Notes: generated by a model from the letters alone, not told the origin. 64,000 bases of DNA from Paraescarpia echinospica (GCA_020002185.1 JAHLWY010000218.1:1-64000); one strand, 5' to 3'; counted from the first letter of the stretch, positions 1 to 11,100 are shown. Numbers and translations are program-made.

Positions 1-578
1 CTACGGATGACACATCACACGAGACTACGGATGACACATCACACGAGATTACGGACGAGATATCACACGAGAATACCGTCGAGACAAGAGACGAGACTAT
101 GACCGAGATATGTCACGAGATTACGGATGACACATCACACGAGACTACGGATGACACATCACACGAGAGTACCGACGAGACAAGAGACGAGACTATGGCC
201 GAGATATGTCACGAGCCTTCGGATGCCACGTCACACGAGAGTACCGACGAGACAAGAGACGAAACTATGACCGAGATATGTCACGAGACTACGGATGTCA
301 CATCACACGAGACTTCGTATGACACGTCACACGAGAGTACCGACGAGACAAGAGACGAGACTATGACCGAGATATGTCAAGAGACTACGGATGACACATC
401 ACACGAGACTATGGCCGAGATATGTCACGAGCCTTCGGATGCCACGTCACACGAGAGTACCGACGAGACAAGAGACGAGACTATGACCGAGATATGTCAC
501 GAGACTACGGATGACACATCACACGATACTTCGGATGATACGTCACACGAGACTACGGATGGCACATCAGAATAAACG
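1..578 (+). repeat. 24-bp minisatellite with higher-order structure
   Basis: Tandem 24-bp monomers of a few types (beginning ACGAGACTACGG, ACGAGAGTACCG or ACGAGACTATGA) are arranged in 3-4 monomer higher-order blocks. Because 24 is a multiple of three, the array stays open in one frame and gives a spurious 158-residue Thr/Asp/Glu/Ser/His-rich reading frame. The same array recurs at 958-1374 and, inverted, at 3124-3545, 4310-5070 and 5350-5665, and as a scrap at 46447-46610 in element D. Confidence 0.9.
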
Positions 579-597
579 AGTTACAGCGTGATATCTC

Positions 598-955
598 TCA
601 AAATGGAGCAAAGCAAATAGACGGGTTATCAAAGCAAAGCAAAGCAAATAGACGGGTTATCAAAGCAAAGCAAAGCAAATAGACGGGTTATCAAAGCAAA
701 GCAAAGCAAATAGACGGGTTATCAAAGCAAAGCAAAGCAAATAGACGTGTTATCGCGTGAGATTTGCTTCAAAAGGAAGCAAAGCAAAGCAAATAGACGT
801 GTTATCGCGTGAGATTTGCTTCAAAAGGAAGCAAAGCAAATGCAAATAGGCGTGTTATCGCGTCAATTCCTTCCTTTTTCAGGAAAATAGACGTGTTATC
901 GCGTCAATTCCTTCCTTTTTCAGGAAAATAGACGTGTTATCGCGTGAGATTTGCT
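598..955. repeat. Short tandem repeats (31-bp, then ~45- and ~40-bp units)
   Basis: About five copies of a 31-bp unit (GACGGGTTATCAAAGCAAAG core) run into units containing GACGTGTTATCGCGTGAGAT and then CAATTCCTTCCTTTTTCAGG. The inverted counterpart is 3755-4232. No coding potential is seen. Confidence 0.85.
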
Positions 956-957
956 TC

Positions 958-1374
958 AGAGACTACGGATGACACATCACACGAGAGTACGATGAGACAA
1001 GAGGCGAGACTATGACCGAGATATGTCACGAGACTACGGATGACACGTCATACGAGAGTATCGACGAAACAATGTCCGAGATATATCACGAGACTACGGA
1101 TGACACATCACACGAGACTACGGATGACACATCACACGAGAGTACCGAAGAGACGAGACTATGTCCGAGATATGTCACGAGACTATGGCCGAGATATGTC
1201 ACGAGACTATGGCCGAGATATGTCACGAGACTATGACCGAGACTACGGATGACACATCACACGAGAGTACGGACGAGACAAGAGATATGCTACGAGACTA
1301 CGGATGACACATCACACGAGACTACGGATGTCACATCACACGAGAGTACGGACGAGACAAGAGATACGCCACGA
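958..1374 (+). repeat. Second block of the 24-bp minisatellite
   Basis: Same 24-bp monomer family as positions 1-578. Together with the following unique block it forms the left arm of a large inverted repeat whose right arm is 2522-3545. Confidence 0.85.
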
Positions 1375-1375
1375 G

Positions 1376-3123
1376 ACATTCAAAGAGGTGACCATCATGG
1401 TTTCCGACGCCACTCAACGGACACCAATGTAATTAGTCAGAGTATAGCCATCTATCGAACATGATAGTTCTCTATTCGTTGACACACATATTCGTTGGGA
1501 ATAGCGGAAGCGTAGAGGCCGCCATGACATTCAAATAACTTCCGGTACTACGTTACTTCCGGCGTAGCATCCCTAGTGGAAGCCGCCATGACAGTCAAGT
1601 GACTTCCGGTACCACGTCACTTCCGGCGTAGAGACACCTAGTGGATAATCGGAGTACCACGTCACACACGACCATAGCAAGCGAATTTGAAAACTGCTAC
1701 GATCGAAAACGACTATGTCAATAACATGTAAGGACAACCACCTGACAGGACTTCATTCAATGAGGTGCCAAACATCACATACCTTCATGTCAAGAGACGA
1801 TCAACTGTTCGGATTCACGTCCAACGACGCGACCATAGGACTCGTATGAGGTATCGCTTCTTTTAATGGAAAACATATGTATATGAAGCAGCCGTCTTTT
1901 CAACGTAACAATTCCATATTTTCAAATAGTGCGAGCGACCAGATACGATACGGCCTTCTCGAGAGTCGAAAAAGGAAAGACCAGAATCGTCGGAAGCACG
2001 GTATATACACTAGTTTTCGTCGTGATCTCATTTGCATAATCAATCAGACCGAACGTACATCACGTGACTTCCCTTAACACAAAAACTGTGCACGTTCATG
2101 AGACAGACGACATCTGATGGCCCCAACGGATAGCAATGTAACTACTCAGAATAACGCCAACTACCGACCGTGATAGATCTCTATTCGTTGACACACTTCC
2201 GGGAATACCGGAAGCGTAGAGGCCGCCATGACAGTCAAGTAACTTCCGGTGCGACGTCACTTCCGACGTGTCGTCCCTAGTAGTGGCTGCCATGACAGTC
2301 AAGTAACTTCCGGTACGACGTCACTTCCGGTGTAGCGCCCCCTAGCGGATAATCGGAGTACTACGTCACATGGTGGCGCCATCTAGCGGTTAAAATATAT
2401 ATAATTAGGTTAGCTAGAGAAAAAAAGTTGGGGTTAACCTCGCGAAAATTTATACAACAACCACCTTAGTGGTTGTTGTTAAAATTTTCGCGAGGTTAAC
2501 CCCAACTTTTTTTTCTCTAGAAGGCCGTATCGTATCTGGGCCGTATCGTATCTGGTCGCTCGCACTATTTGAAAATATGGAATTGTTACGTTGAAAAGAC
2601 GGCTGCTTCATATACATATGTTTTCCATTAAAAGAAGCGATACCTCATACGAGTCCTATGGTCGCTTCGTTGGACGTGAATCCGAACAGTTGATCGTCTC
2701 TTGACATGAAGGTATGTGATGTTTGGCATCTCATTGAATGAAGTCCTGTCAGGTGGTTGGCCTTACATGTTATTGACATAGTCGTTTTCGATCGTAGCAG
2801 TTTTCAAATTCGCTTGCTATGGTCGTGTGTGACGTGGTACTCCGATTATCCACTAGGTGTCTCTACGCCGGAAGTGACGTGGTACCGGAAGTCACTTGAC
2901 TGTCATGGCGGCCTCCACTAGGGATGCTACGCCGGAAGTAACGTAGTACCGGAAGTTATTTGAATGTCATGGCGACCTGACATGGCGGCCTCTACGCTTC
3001 CGCTATTCCCAACGAATATGTGTGTCAACGAATAGAGAACTATCATGTTCGATATATGGCTATACTCTGACTAATTACATTGGTGTCCGTTGAGTGGCGT
3101 CGGAAACCATGATGGTCACCTCT
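1376..3123. repeat. Large inverted repeat around a central hairpin
   Basis: The block 1376-1963 (with ACTTCCGG motifs near 1540-1630) reappears inverted at about 2522-3123. The left side carries ~450 bp more (1964-2413), including a block that recurs at 47240-47960 in element D. Three copies of a TACTTCCGG/ACGTCACTTCCGG unit occur at 1500-1640 and 2200-2340. No convincing gene is present; the short ORFs here are not conserved. Confidence 0.8.
2414..2520. repeat. 107-bp near-perfect palindrome (hairpin)
   Basis: CTAGAGAAAAAAAG at the left is mirrored by CTTTTTTTTCTCTAG at the right; the arms run through GTTAACCTCGCGAAAAT and meet around GGTGG/CCACC at about 2462-2470. It sits at the centre of the larger inverted repeat of element A. 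A single arm of the sequence (GTTGGGGTTAACCTCG) also ends the comparable block in element D near 47985. Confidence 0.9.
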
Positions 3124-4232
3124 TTGAATGTCTCGTGGCGTATCTCTTGTCTCGTCCGTACTCTCGTGTGATGTGTCATCCGTAGTCTCGTGTGATGTGT
3201 CATCCGTAGTCTCGTAACATATCTCTGCCATAGTCTCGTCTCTTGTCTCGTCGGTACTCTCGTGTGATGTGTCATCCGAAGTCTCGTGAACATTAGACAC
3301 ACCACTCGTAGTCTCGTATGATGTATCATCCGTAGTCTCGTGATATATCTCGGACATTGTCTCGTCGGTACTCTCGTGTGCTGTGTCATCCGTAGTCTCG
3401 TGTGATGTGACATCCGTAGTCTCGTGATATATCTCGGTCATAATCTCGTCTCTTGTCTCGTCGGTAGTCTCGTGTGATGTGACATCCGTAGTCTCGTGGT
3501 ATATCTCGGTCATAGTCTCGTCTCGTCGGTACTCTCGTGTGATGTTTGCGCAGCGTGTTGGTCAAAGCATAGTGTAATGAGTGCGTGAGTGAGTGAACAG
3601 ATACGAAGGGTGAGTGAGTGAACAGATACGAAGGGTGAGTGAGTGAGTGAATGAACATATACGAAGGGTGAGTGAGTGAACAGATACGAAGGATGAGTGA
3701 GTGAGTGAACAGATACGAAGGGTGAGTGAGTGAACAGCCACGAAGGGTGAGTGAGTGGCTTTGCTTCCTTTTGAAGCAAATCTCACTCGATAACACGTCT
3801 ATTTGCTTTGCTTTGCTTCCTTTTGAAGCAAATCTCACGCGATAACACGTCTATTTGCTTTGCTTTGCTTCCTTTTGAAGCAAATCTCACGCGATAACAC
3901 GTCTATTTTCCTGAAAAAGGAAGGAATTGATGCAATAACACGTCTATTTTCCTGAAAAAGGAAGGAATTGATGCAATAACACGTCTATTTTCCTGAAAAA
4001 GGAAGGAATTGATGCAATAACACGTCTATTTTCCTGAAAAAGGAAGGAATTGATGCAATAACACGTCTATTTTCCTGAAAAAGGAAGGAATTGATGCAAT
4101 AACACGTCTATTTTCCTGAAAAAGGAAGGAATTGATGCAATAACACGTCTATTTTCCTGAAAAAGGAAGGAATTGACGCGATAACACGTCTATTTTCCTG
4201 AAAAAAGAAGGATTTGACGCGATAACACGTTA
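3124..4232 (-). repeat. Inverted counterparts of the A minisatellites plus a 25-bp repeat
   Basis: 3124-3545 is the 24-bp minisatellite on the minus strand. 3575-3760 has copies of a ~25-bp unit around GTGAACAGATACGAAGGGTG. 3755-4232 repeats the TTCCTTTTTCAG / AACACGTCTATT units inverted relative to 740-955, about eight copies at ~39 bp spacing. Long ORFs across these arrays are a by-product of the repeats. Confidence 0.85.
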
Positions 4233-6215
4233 AGATTAGTGTTTCGTTTGTCCAACTAGTTGATCTAAGTTCAATTCGTGACACGTGTTGGTCAAAGCAT
4301 AGTGTTTCGTTTGTACAACTCGTGTCTCGTCGGTACTCTCGTGTGATGTGTCATCCGTAGTCTCGTGACATATATCGGTCATAGTCTCGTCTCTTTTCTC
4401 GTCGGTACTCTTGTGTGACGTGTCATCCGTAGTCTCGTGACGTATCTCGGTCATAGTCTCGTCTCTTGTCTCGTCGGTACTCTCGTGTGACGTGTCATAC
4501 GAAGTCTCGTGTGATGTGGCATCCGTAGTCTCGTGACATATCTCGGTCATAGTTTCGTCTCTTGTCTCGTCGGTACTCTCGTGTGACGTGTCATCCGTAG
4601 TCTCGTGTGATGTGTCATCCGTAGTCTCGTGACATATCTCGGTCATAGTCTCGTCTCTTGTCTCGTCGGTACTCTCGTGTGATGTGTCATCCGTAGTCTC
4701 GTGTGATGTGTCATCCGTAGTCTCGTGACATATCTCGGTCATAGTCTCGTCTCTTGTCTCGTCGGTACTCTCGTATGATGTGTCATCCAAAGTCTCGTGA
4801 TATATCTCGGCCATAGTCTCGTGTGATGTGTCATCCGTAGTCTCGTGACATATCTCGGTCATAGTCTCGTCTCGTGTCTCGTCGGTACTCTCGTGTGACG
4901 TGTCATCCAAAGTCTCGTGATATATATCGGCCATAGTCTCGTGTGATGTGCCATCCGTAGTCTCGTGACATGTCTCGGTCATAGTCTCGTCTCTTGTCTC
5001 GTCGATACTCTCGTGTGACGTGTCACCCGAAGTCTCGTGCCATATCTCGGTCATAGTCTCGTGTGATGTGTCTAGTTGGTCTGAGTTCAATTCGTAGTTG
5101 GTCTGAGTTCAATTCGTGCCGCATGTTGGTCAAAGCATAGTGTTTCCTTTGTACAACTCGTGTCTATAGATCGATTCGTTCAGTGTATTGGTCAAAGCAT
5201 AATGTTTCGTGTGCGTGACTAGTTGATCTGAGTTCAATTTGTGACACGTGTTGGTCAAAGTGTAGTGTTTCGTTTGCGTGACTAGTTGATCTGAGTTCAA
5301 TTTGTGACACGTATTGGTCAAAGTGTAGTGTTTCGTTTGTACAACTCGTGTCTATAGACCGTACTCTCGTGTGATGTGTCATCCATAGTCTCGTGACATA
5401 TCTCGGCCATAGTCTCGTGTGATGTGTCATCCGTAGTCTCGTGACATATCTCGGTCACAGTCTCGTCTCTTGTCTCCTCGGTACTCTCGTGTGACGTGGC
5501 CTCCGAAGTCTCGTGTGGTGTGTCATCCGTAGTCTCGTGCCATATCTCGGTCATAGTCTCGTCTCTTGTCTCGTCGGTACTCTCGTGTGACGTGGCATCC
5601 GAAGTCTCGTGCCATATCTCTCGTGTGACGTAGCATCCGAAGTCTCGTGCCATATCTCGGTCATAGTCTCGTGTGATGTGTCTAGTTGATCTAAGTTCAA
5701 TTCGTGACACGTGTTGGTCAAAGCATAGTGTTTCGTTTTCGTGACACGTGTTGGTCAAAGCTTAGTGTTTCGTTTGTCCAACTAGTTGGTCTAAGTCCAA
5801 TTCGTGACACGTGTTGGTCAAAGCATAGTGTTTCGTTTGTACAACTAGTTGATCTAAGTTCAATTCGTGACACGTGTTGGTCAAAGCATAGTGTTTCGTT
5901 TGTACAACTAGTTGGTCTGAGTTCAATTTGTGCAGCGTAATCGGTTAAGTTTATGTTTCGTTTGCGCAACTAGTTGGTCTGAGTTCAATTTGTGCAGCGT
6001 AATCGGTTAAGTTTCTGTTTCGTTTGCGCAACTAGTTGGTCTGAGTTCAATGTTCGAGTCGTTCAGCGTGTTGGTCAAAGCATAGTGTTTCGTTTGTGTG
6101 ACTAGTTGATCTGAGTTCAATTTGTGACATGTGTTGGTCAAAGAATAGTGTTTCGTTTGTCCAACCAGTTGGTCTGAGTTCAATTCGTGCAGTGTAATCG
6201 GTTAAGTTTATGTCT
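4233..6215. repeat. 60-bp repeat family flanking more 24-bp minisatellite
   Basis: Copies of a ~60-bp unit (ACTAGTTGGTCTGAGTTCAA...CGTGTTGGTCAAAGCATAGT) occur at 4233-4320, 5080-5350 and 5685-6215. They surround minus-strand 24-bp minisatellite blocks at 4310-5070 and 5350-5665. The 284-residue ORF at 4236-5090 is simply the open minisatellite frame. Confidence 0.85.
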
Positions 6216-6690
6216 TTCACCATCTAATTGGTCTGAGTTCATGGACGTGATGTGTGATTTGAGGATGCCGTTAGGCATAGTACTATCGTGGTACAACTGT
6301 GATGGTGGTCGGTTGACAGATGGTGATGCTGAAGATGACAGTGACCGTCGACGTTTTCGTTGTTTTAACAGATAAGTTCGTATATTTCCCTATACCTTAA
6401 CACGGGACAGATACACGGATGTTTTTTTCAACACACAGTCACAGAGCATTCATTACGAGTTCATAACAGTTGATACCGGTTAGCAGGGGCATTTTTCACT
6501 CGCTATAGTATGTCACTGCCCATAACATCAAGTCCAGATACGTCTCGAGTACGGGTTTTGTAACAGACACCAAAGGGCTAATTCCAAAATGGTCACTCTG
6601 TTCGAAGAAACGAGGCTATAGAAAATTCAAAAGCACGGAGTGTTGAGTAGAATGTACACAAGCGCGGACTGCTGAGTAGTTATTTAGTTC
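6216..6690. other. Interior of element A, no gene recognised
   Basis: Mostly unique sequence. The block around 6480-6560 (CACTCGCTATAGTATGTCAC, then CGTCTCGAGTACGGGTTTT) resembles 42700-43140 near the right side of element C, suggesting a shared subterminal segment. No conserved ORF is seen. Confidence 0.5.
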
Positions 6691-7650
6691 ACAACTTATC
6701 TAACAGGGGTGCTTTCAGTTGATGATTATATATCCACCAGGTGTTTATGGACGAGAAAAAACAACAGACACGAATATTTGCAGTACTCGAACATTTACTT
6801 CACAACTTGTCCACTAGGTGATGATGTTTGTAGTTCCTGAGGTATCCGTCAGGGGGATCTATTGCACGCAAGCGTGCAAGAGACACGAATATTTGCAGTA
6901 CTCGAACATTTACTTCACAACGTGTCCGTCAGGTGGCACCCCTTGTAGTTCATGACCTATCCGTTAGGGTCAATTTAATTCACACAAAAATCGCCAGGGG
7001 GCGCTAATGGTCAAACTAAGATGCACGAAATGTGGCAGTACATATATCCACCAGGTGTTTATGGACGAGAAAAAACAAGAGACACGAATATTTGCAGTAC
7101 TCATATGTGGTTCGCTCACTTGTCCACTAGGGGATGATGTTTGTAGTTCGTGATGTACCCGTCAGGGGGCTCTATTGCACGCAAGCGTGCAAGAGACACG
7201 AATATTTGCAGTACTGGAACATTTACTTCACCACTTGTCCGTCAGGTGGCACCACTTGTAGTTCATGACCTATCCGTTAGGGTCAATTTAGTTCACAAAA
7301 AAATCGCCGGGGGCGCTAATGGTCAAACTAAGATGCACGAAATTTGGCAGTACTCGAACATTTAGTTTACAATTTGTCCGCCAGGTGGCACCACTTGAAC
7401 AGTTGTTTTCGAAAAAATCCGGTAGGGGCGCTGCGGGTCAACATATCTTAGTTCCAAGAAATTTCACCAGGTGGCGCTATTTTAGTTAATGATACATCCG
7501 CTAGGTGGCGCTGTTATAGTTTTGCCGGGACATATTTAGTTCACCAACTATCCGCCAGGGGGAGCTATCTAGTTTTGGCGGGGAATATTTAGTTCACCAA
7601 CTATCCGTCAAGGGCGCTATTTTAGTTCCAAAAAATTCCGGTAGGGGCGC
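6690..7650. repeat. Subterminal array of CTCF-like motifs (element A)
   Basis: A series of short units of the form CCGCYAGGKGGCGCT followed by ATTTTAGTTC recurs every 40-60 bp. Examples: CGCCAGGGGGCGCTAATGG near 6993, CACCAGGTGGCGCTATT near 7467, CCGCTAGGTGGCGCTGTTA near 7499, GTCAAGGGCGCTATTTTAG near 7606. The core matches the known CTCF consensus. The upstream half is shared with 50430-50800 in element D. Confidence 0.7.
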
Positions 7651-7654
7651 CACG

Positions 7655-7775
7655 TGACCTTGAGCTACATTCGGGTATTTGACCTTGGCCTTTGACCTTG
7701 TCATACATCCGGGTACTTGACCTTGACCTTTGACCTTGATATACATCCGGGTACTTTGCCCTTACACCCATCCGA
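7655..7775. promoter_or_regulatory. TGACCT half-site cluster next to the right end of A
   Basis: Many TGACCT half-sites lie close together (for example TTGACCTTGACCTTTGACC near 7720), separated by CATCCGGGTACT-type spacers. Inverse AGGTCA clusters lie at the corresponding place in C (28305-28365) and D (44705-44760, 51085-51180). AGGTCA/TCAAGGTCA is the nuclear-receptor half-site; binding is inference. Confidence 0.55.
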
Positions 7776-8584
7776 ATCCACCATCCCCGGTACTTAACCT
7801 CCTTTACTACTGTTGTGACATATCTGCAGTCGTCCGTTGTTCCATATAAATACAAGACTGGCTGCATCTCGCCATTAATCAAGAAAGTTGGACTAAATCC
7901 AGAATCATTGCAGAACTATCGACCTTTATCGAATCTGGCATTCCTCTCTAAAGTAATCGAGCGCGTTGTTGTAAAACAGCTGAATCTCCACATGCAAGAG
8001 TACAACTTGCACGACCAATTTCAATCGGTATATCGCCATGATCACTCAACTGAAACGGCTCTGCTTAAAGTACACAATGACATACTGTCTGCAGTAGACC
8101 GTGGCTGTGTTGTGGTGTTGACCGCTGCTTTCGACACCATTGACCACGGCATTCTATTGAGCAGACTCACTCACAGATCCGGTGTCACTGACGCTGCGCT
8201 TGAGTGGTTCAGATCTTGCTTGTCCTGTCGGCATCAAGTCGTTGGTATTGGAAGTATCAAATCCTTCCCAACTGCTGTGCCGTTTGGTGTACCGCAAGGC
8301 TCCGTACTCGCGCCATTGCTGTTCACTGCATATTACACCATTTGGTGACGTCATCAAGAAATTCGGCTTAGAATATCACCTATACGCCGACGACATGCAA
8401 CTTTATGTTTCGTTTTGTCCTGGTGGAGATGGCCAACTGAACTCAATGGATCGTCTGTGTTGTTGCCTAGAAGAAATTGGTGATGGTCTTGGACCAATTT
8501 ACTGAAGTTAAATGATCAGAAGACGGATGTCATGGTGTCTGGCACTAAACAGAAGTTGCCACTACTAAAGGAGATACGCATTTT

Positions 8585-9320
8585 AGAGAGTGTCTGCAAA
8601 CATACCGATCTCGATTCCCTTCTCTATCCCTAACGCGTTGCGCGATCGGTGTCGATTGTTGGAGATACGTAACCGTCAGGAGTATCTGCATCACGGCGTT
8701 TCACCCGCCAACGTATCACACATTTATGCCTTTTTCATAAGTGGTCCTAATCACAAGCGCAAACAAAACAAAAAGTACATCACAGCGAAGATAGGATGCA
8801 CGGTTTTTAACGCAGGCGCCTTATAGGTTTTTTGTACGAGATTTGGATTTGTCTGTTTTACATTCGTAAGTACTTTACCCAAGACACATTTTTAAACAGT
8901 TTTTTGCACAAATTTAACGCACTGTTTGTTGGAGATCTCATACGGAAGAATTTGATCAGTTTTTTGGTGAAAACGATTGCACGCACGGTTTGTGCCCCCA
9001 CCGTTACGTATTACATGCTGTGACAGGTCTTAAAATACCTTTTTTTATGCAATAAACACAACAACAATTAAAATGAGGCGGCTAATCAGTTAAAAACAGT
9101 TGTATCTACAATGCTGTCATATTGTTTACTTTGATTCATCCATAATTTGAACGTAAAATGGATAGGGATTGCGCTTACCGATCACCCCTGCCGGTTACGT
9201 ATTTACCTATCCGATCGACACGTAATCGATCGTATAAACACAAAAAGCGATGATGTAGTGCGCACAGCGCGTTAGGGGCAGGGAAGGGAATCGAGATCGG
9301 TATGCTTGCAGACACTCTCT
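8585..9320. mobile_element. ~0.74-kb non-autonomous DNA transposon (MITE-like) in the LINE
   Basis: Inverted termini of ~50 bp: AGAGAGTGTCTGCAAACATA at 8585 matches the reverse complement of TATGCTTGCAGACACTCTCT at 9301-9320, continuing through CCGATCTCGATTCCCTTC. It separates LINE segments that are otherwise contiguous. A block inside it (GGATGCACGGTTTTT near 8788) recurs at about 27955. The target duplication is not clear (T-rich both sides). Confidence 0.7.
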
Positions 9321-9523
9321 TTTGACTCGACTTTGACTTCGTCTTGAAGTGCGCGCAACCTGGGCGTTGTATTTGATCAATCCGCGCAACCTGGGCGTTG
9401 TATTTGATCAATCCCTCAACATGACTAACCATTTGCCCAACAGCGTATATGCATCTCCACAACATCGGTCGTATCAGGCGATACCTCACAACAGATGCGA
9501 TTACATCACTTGTGCATGCTTCC

Positions 9524-9529
9524 GTCATG
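9524..9529. repeat. Left 6-bp target-site duplication of element B (GTCATG)
   Basis: GTCATG directly before AGTAGT at 9530 and directly after ACTACT at 26685. A 6-bp duplication is the hallmark of Polinton/Maverick insertion, and joining the flanks restores the LINE reading frame. Confidence 0.95.
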
Positions 9530-9820
9530 AGTAGTATAGAGGAGCTACTCGCCCCCGTGCACGTCACCTTTGGTGACCTATGGGCAAAACTTTACTAATA
9601 AAAAACGTTTTAATGACCCCTAAACGTTTTCGGGAACCTACTTATAAAAAAAAGATCAAAGGATTTTTTGACACTAAACGTTTTCGGGAACCTACTTATA
9701 AAAAACGTGATTTATTACCCCCTCTAAGTACATTTGAGCTGCCACCTAGCGGTGAGTGTAGAGATCATTTTGTTTGTCCCCTAGCGACCAACGCCGTACC
9801 TAGGGCGTGCTGACGTAAGC
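9530..9820 (+). repeat. Left terminal inverted repeat of B
   Basis: Matches the reverse complement of 26395-26685. Contains a direct repeat of ACGTTTTCGGGAACCTACTT, the motif GCTGCCACCTAGCGG (reverse strand CCGCTAGGTGGCAGC, CTCF-like), and a CTAGCGACCAACGCCGTACC unit that is present once here but about three times at the right end. Element E starts with the same sequence at 59312. Confidence 0.9.
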
Positions 9821-10200
9821 ACTATATGACGCAACAATATAACCACGATAAAACCACTGTGTGCAGATTCCCCCCGTCAGCCCCATGTGAATGCCCCACT
9901 GTACCCTATGTTGACAGCATCGATAAGCGCTGCTGCTGCTGGAGTGGACTATGACCCCGACATGACAGCATAGCTGGCTAGCGCTGTGCGTTCTAGTGCT
10001 CTGATCAAAACGAAACCAATGCGTTGTGCGTTTAAATAAATAAATAAATCTAGTAGTGAGTTTTAAAACGAAACCAAGACATAAATACGCTAACGTACAG
10101 CGTATAGATTGGTGACACTGTACGCAGGGTGTTTATGCACTGGATACAGACGAGTGGAAACGTGAGTAGTAGAGAGAATATTTATTATAGTGCATTGAAA

Positions 10201-10489
10201 TCATGGCAGTGTGCACCATATGGAGGTGGCGTGATTTTCGCGTGAAACGCGTGTCGTTGGAAAGAGTGTGTGTGGTGAGATATTAAATCCCCGTCGTGGG
10301 TAGTGTTCACTGGTCGGGGTGGGGGTGATCCATGTTCCATTTCCGTTCCGTTGGAGGAATGTCGACACGAGGGTGGTGTCGTCGTCAAAAGTATCATCTG
10401 GGTCATGGCTGCTAGGTGCTGGTGCTTGCGGTGGTGGTGGTGGTGGTGGTGATCGAGGTGTAGGTTTGACCGTGCATGTCGGTAGTTCT
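10201..10489 (-). CDS. Small proline-rich protein, 3' exon (unknown)
   Basis: A leftward frame open from a good 3' splice site (TTTCTTTCATAG ending at 10490) to a stop at 10201. Element E keeps the same frame at 60067-60361, also behind a TTTATTTTATAG acceptor. The two copies agree in a Pro run, an acidic stretch (DPDD...DDDT) and a C-terminal segment containing EHYPRRGFN and LFPTTRVSR, while the overlapping frame diverges more. The upstream exon with the start codon would lie in the tandem repeats to the right. I recognise no domain. Position next to the TIR and opposite orientation to the RPA cluster suggest an early or accessory gene. Confidence 0.5.
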
Positions 10490-10494
10490 CTATG

Positions 10495-11100
10495 AAAGAA
10501 ACAACCACAATACATGTACGCGTGTGTAAACAAAGGGTGAGAACCATGCATGCATGCGTAAAAGCAGGCTTACGTGTTTACAACTGTGAATACAAAGGAT
10601 GAGAACCATGCATGCACTCACATACGCATGCATGCGTAAAAAATGGCTTACGTGTTTACAACTGTTTAAACAAAGGGTGAGAACCATGCACGCATGCATT
10701 AAATAAGCAACCACAACATGCATGCATGCGTAAAAGCAGGCTTACGTGCTTACAACTGTTTAAACAAAGGGTGACAATGCATTAACGCACATACGCATGC
10801 AAACAGGCTTACGTGTTTACAACTGTTTAAACAAAGGGTGGGAATCATGCATGTACGCACGCGCACATGCATGCATGCATAAAAGCAGTCTTACCGATGT
10901 GTTGGCGTGTGAGGAGACGATGTTTTATCCATTGTGACATGTATGCATGCATGCATGCGTAAAAGCAGGCTTACGTGCTTACAACTGTTTAAACAAAGGA
11001 CGACAATGCATGAACGCACACACTCATGCATGCACGCACGCACACATGCATGCATACATAAAAGCAGTCTTACCGATGTGTTGGCGTACGATTAGATGAT
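10495..11100. repeat. Tandem ~80-100-bp repeats with CATGCATGCATG and GTTTAAAC
   Basis: Some seven imperfect copies of AAAGCAGGCTTACGTGTTTA, CAACTGTTTAAACAAAGGGT and ACCATGCATGCATGCGT. On the minus strand each unit offers CACGTAAGCC, which contains a GTAAG donor-like site. The equivalent block in element E is 60380-60880. Long ORFs here are shadows of the repeat. Possibly a leader/exon array for the leftward gene at 10201. Confidence 0.7.

Larger units (their letters stand above)
1..7811. mobile_element. Element A: right part of a non-autonomous Polinton-derived element
   Basis: The right end reads ...CCTTTACTACT, the same terminal ACTACT found at the right ends of the complete elements B, C and D. 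The last ~1.1 kb matches the arm of element D (44650-45240 and 50420-51238), and the interior shares minisatellites and unique blocks with the centre of D (46440-48000). No intact Polinton gene is visible. The left end lies outside the window, so the target duplication cannot be checked; the prediction is GTTGTG (7812-7817). It is inserted in the CR1-like LINE that begins at 7812. Confidence 0.75.
7812..9529 (+). pseudogene. CR1/L2-like LINE reverse transcriptase, 5' part (broken)
   Basis: The translation begins with a fingers region typical of CR1/Jockey-group reverse transcriptases (NYRPLSNLAFLSKVIERVV, about 7905-7970). Further on come palm segments, PFGVPQGSVLAPLLF (8280-8325) and YHLYADDMQLY (8378-8410), the latter containing the catalytic Y-A-D-D box. 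The frame changes near 8330, a small DNA transposon interrupts it at 8585-9320, and a ~31-bp direct duplication lies at about 9353-9414. Just before 9530 a reading frame ends ...TSLVHASVM and resumes at 26686 as FRLDYGNALLAG. It is a dead copy cut by three insertions. Confidence 0.8.

Noticed and set aside
4236..5090. 284-residue Thr/Asp/Glu/Ser-rich ORF
   Set aside because: Open frame of the 24-bp minisatellite; no start context, no relatives outside the repeat.
1..6200. Regularly spaced repeats that could suggest a CRISPR array
   Set aside because: Units are directly adjacent minisatellites without unique spacers, in a eukaryotic transposon context and with no cas genes.
10185..10547. Alternative frame over the proline-rich exon (His-rich 120-residue ORF)
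   Set aside because: Less conserved in E than the frame behind the shared splice acceptor.
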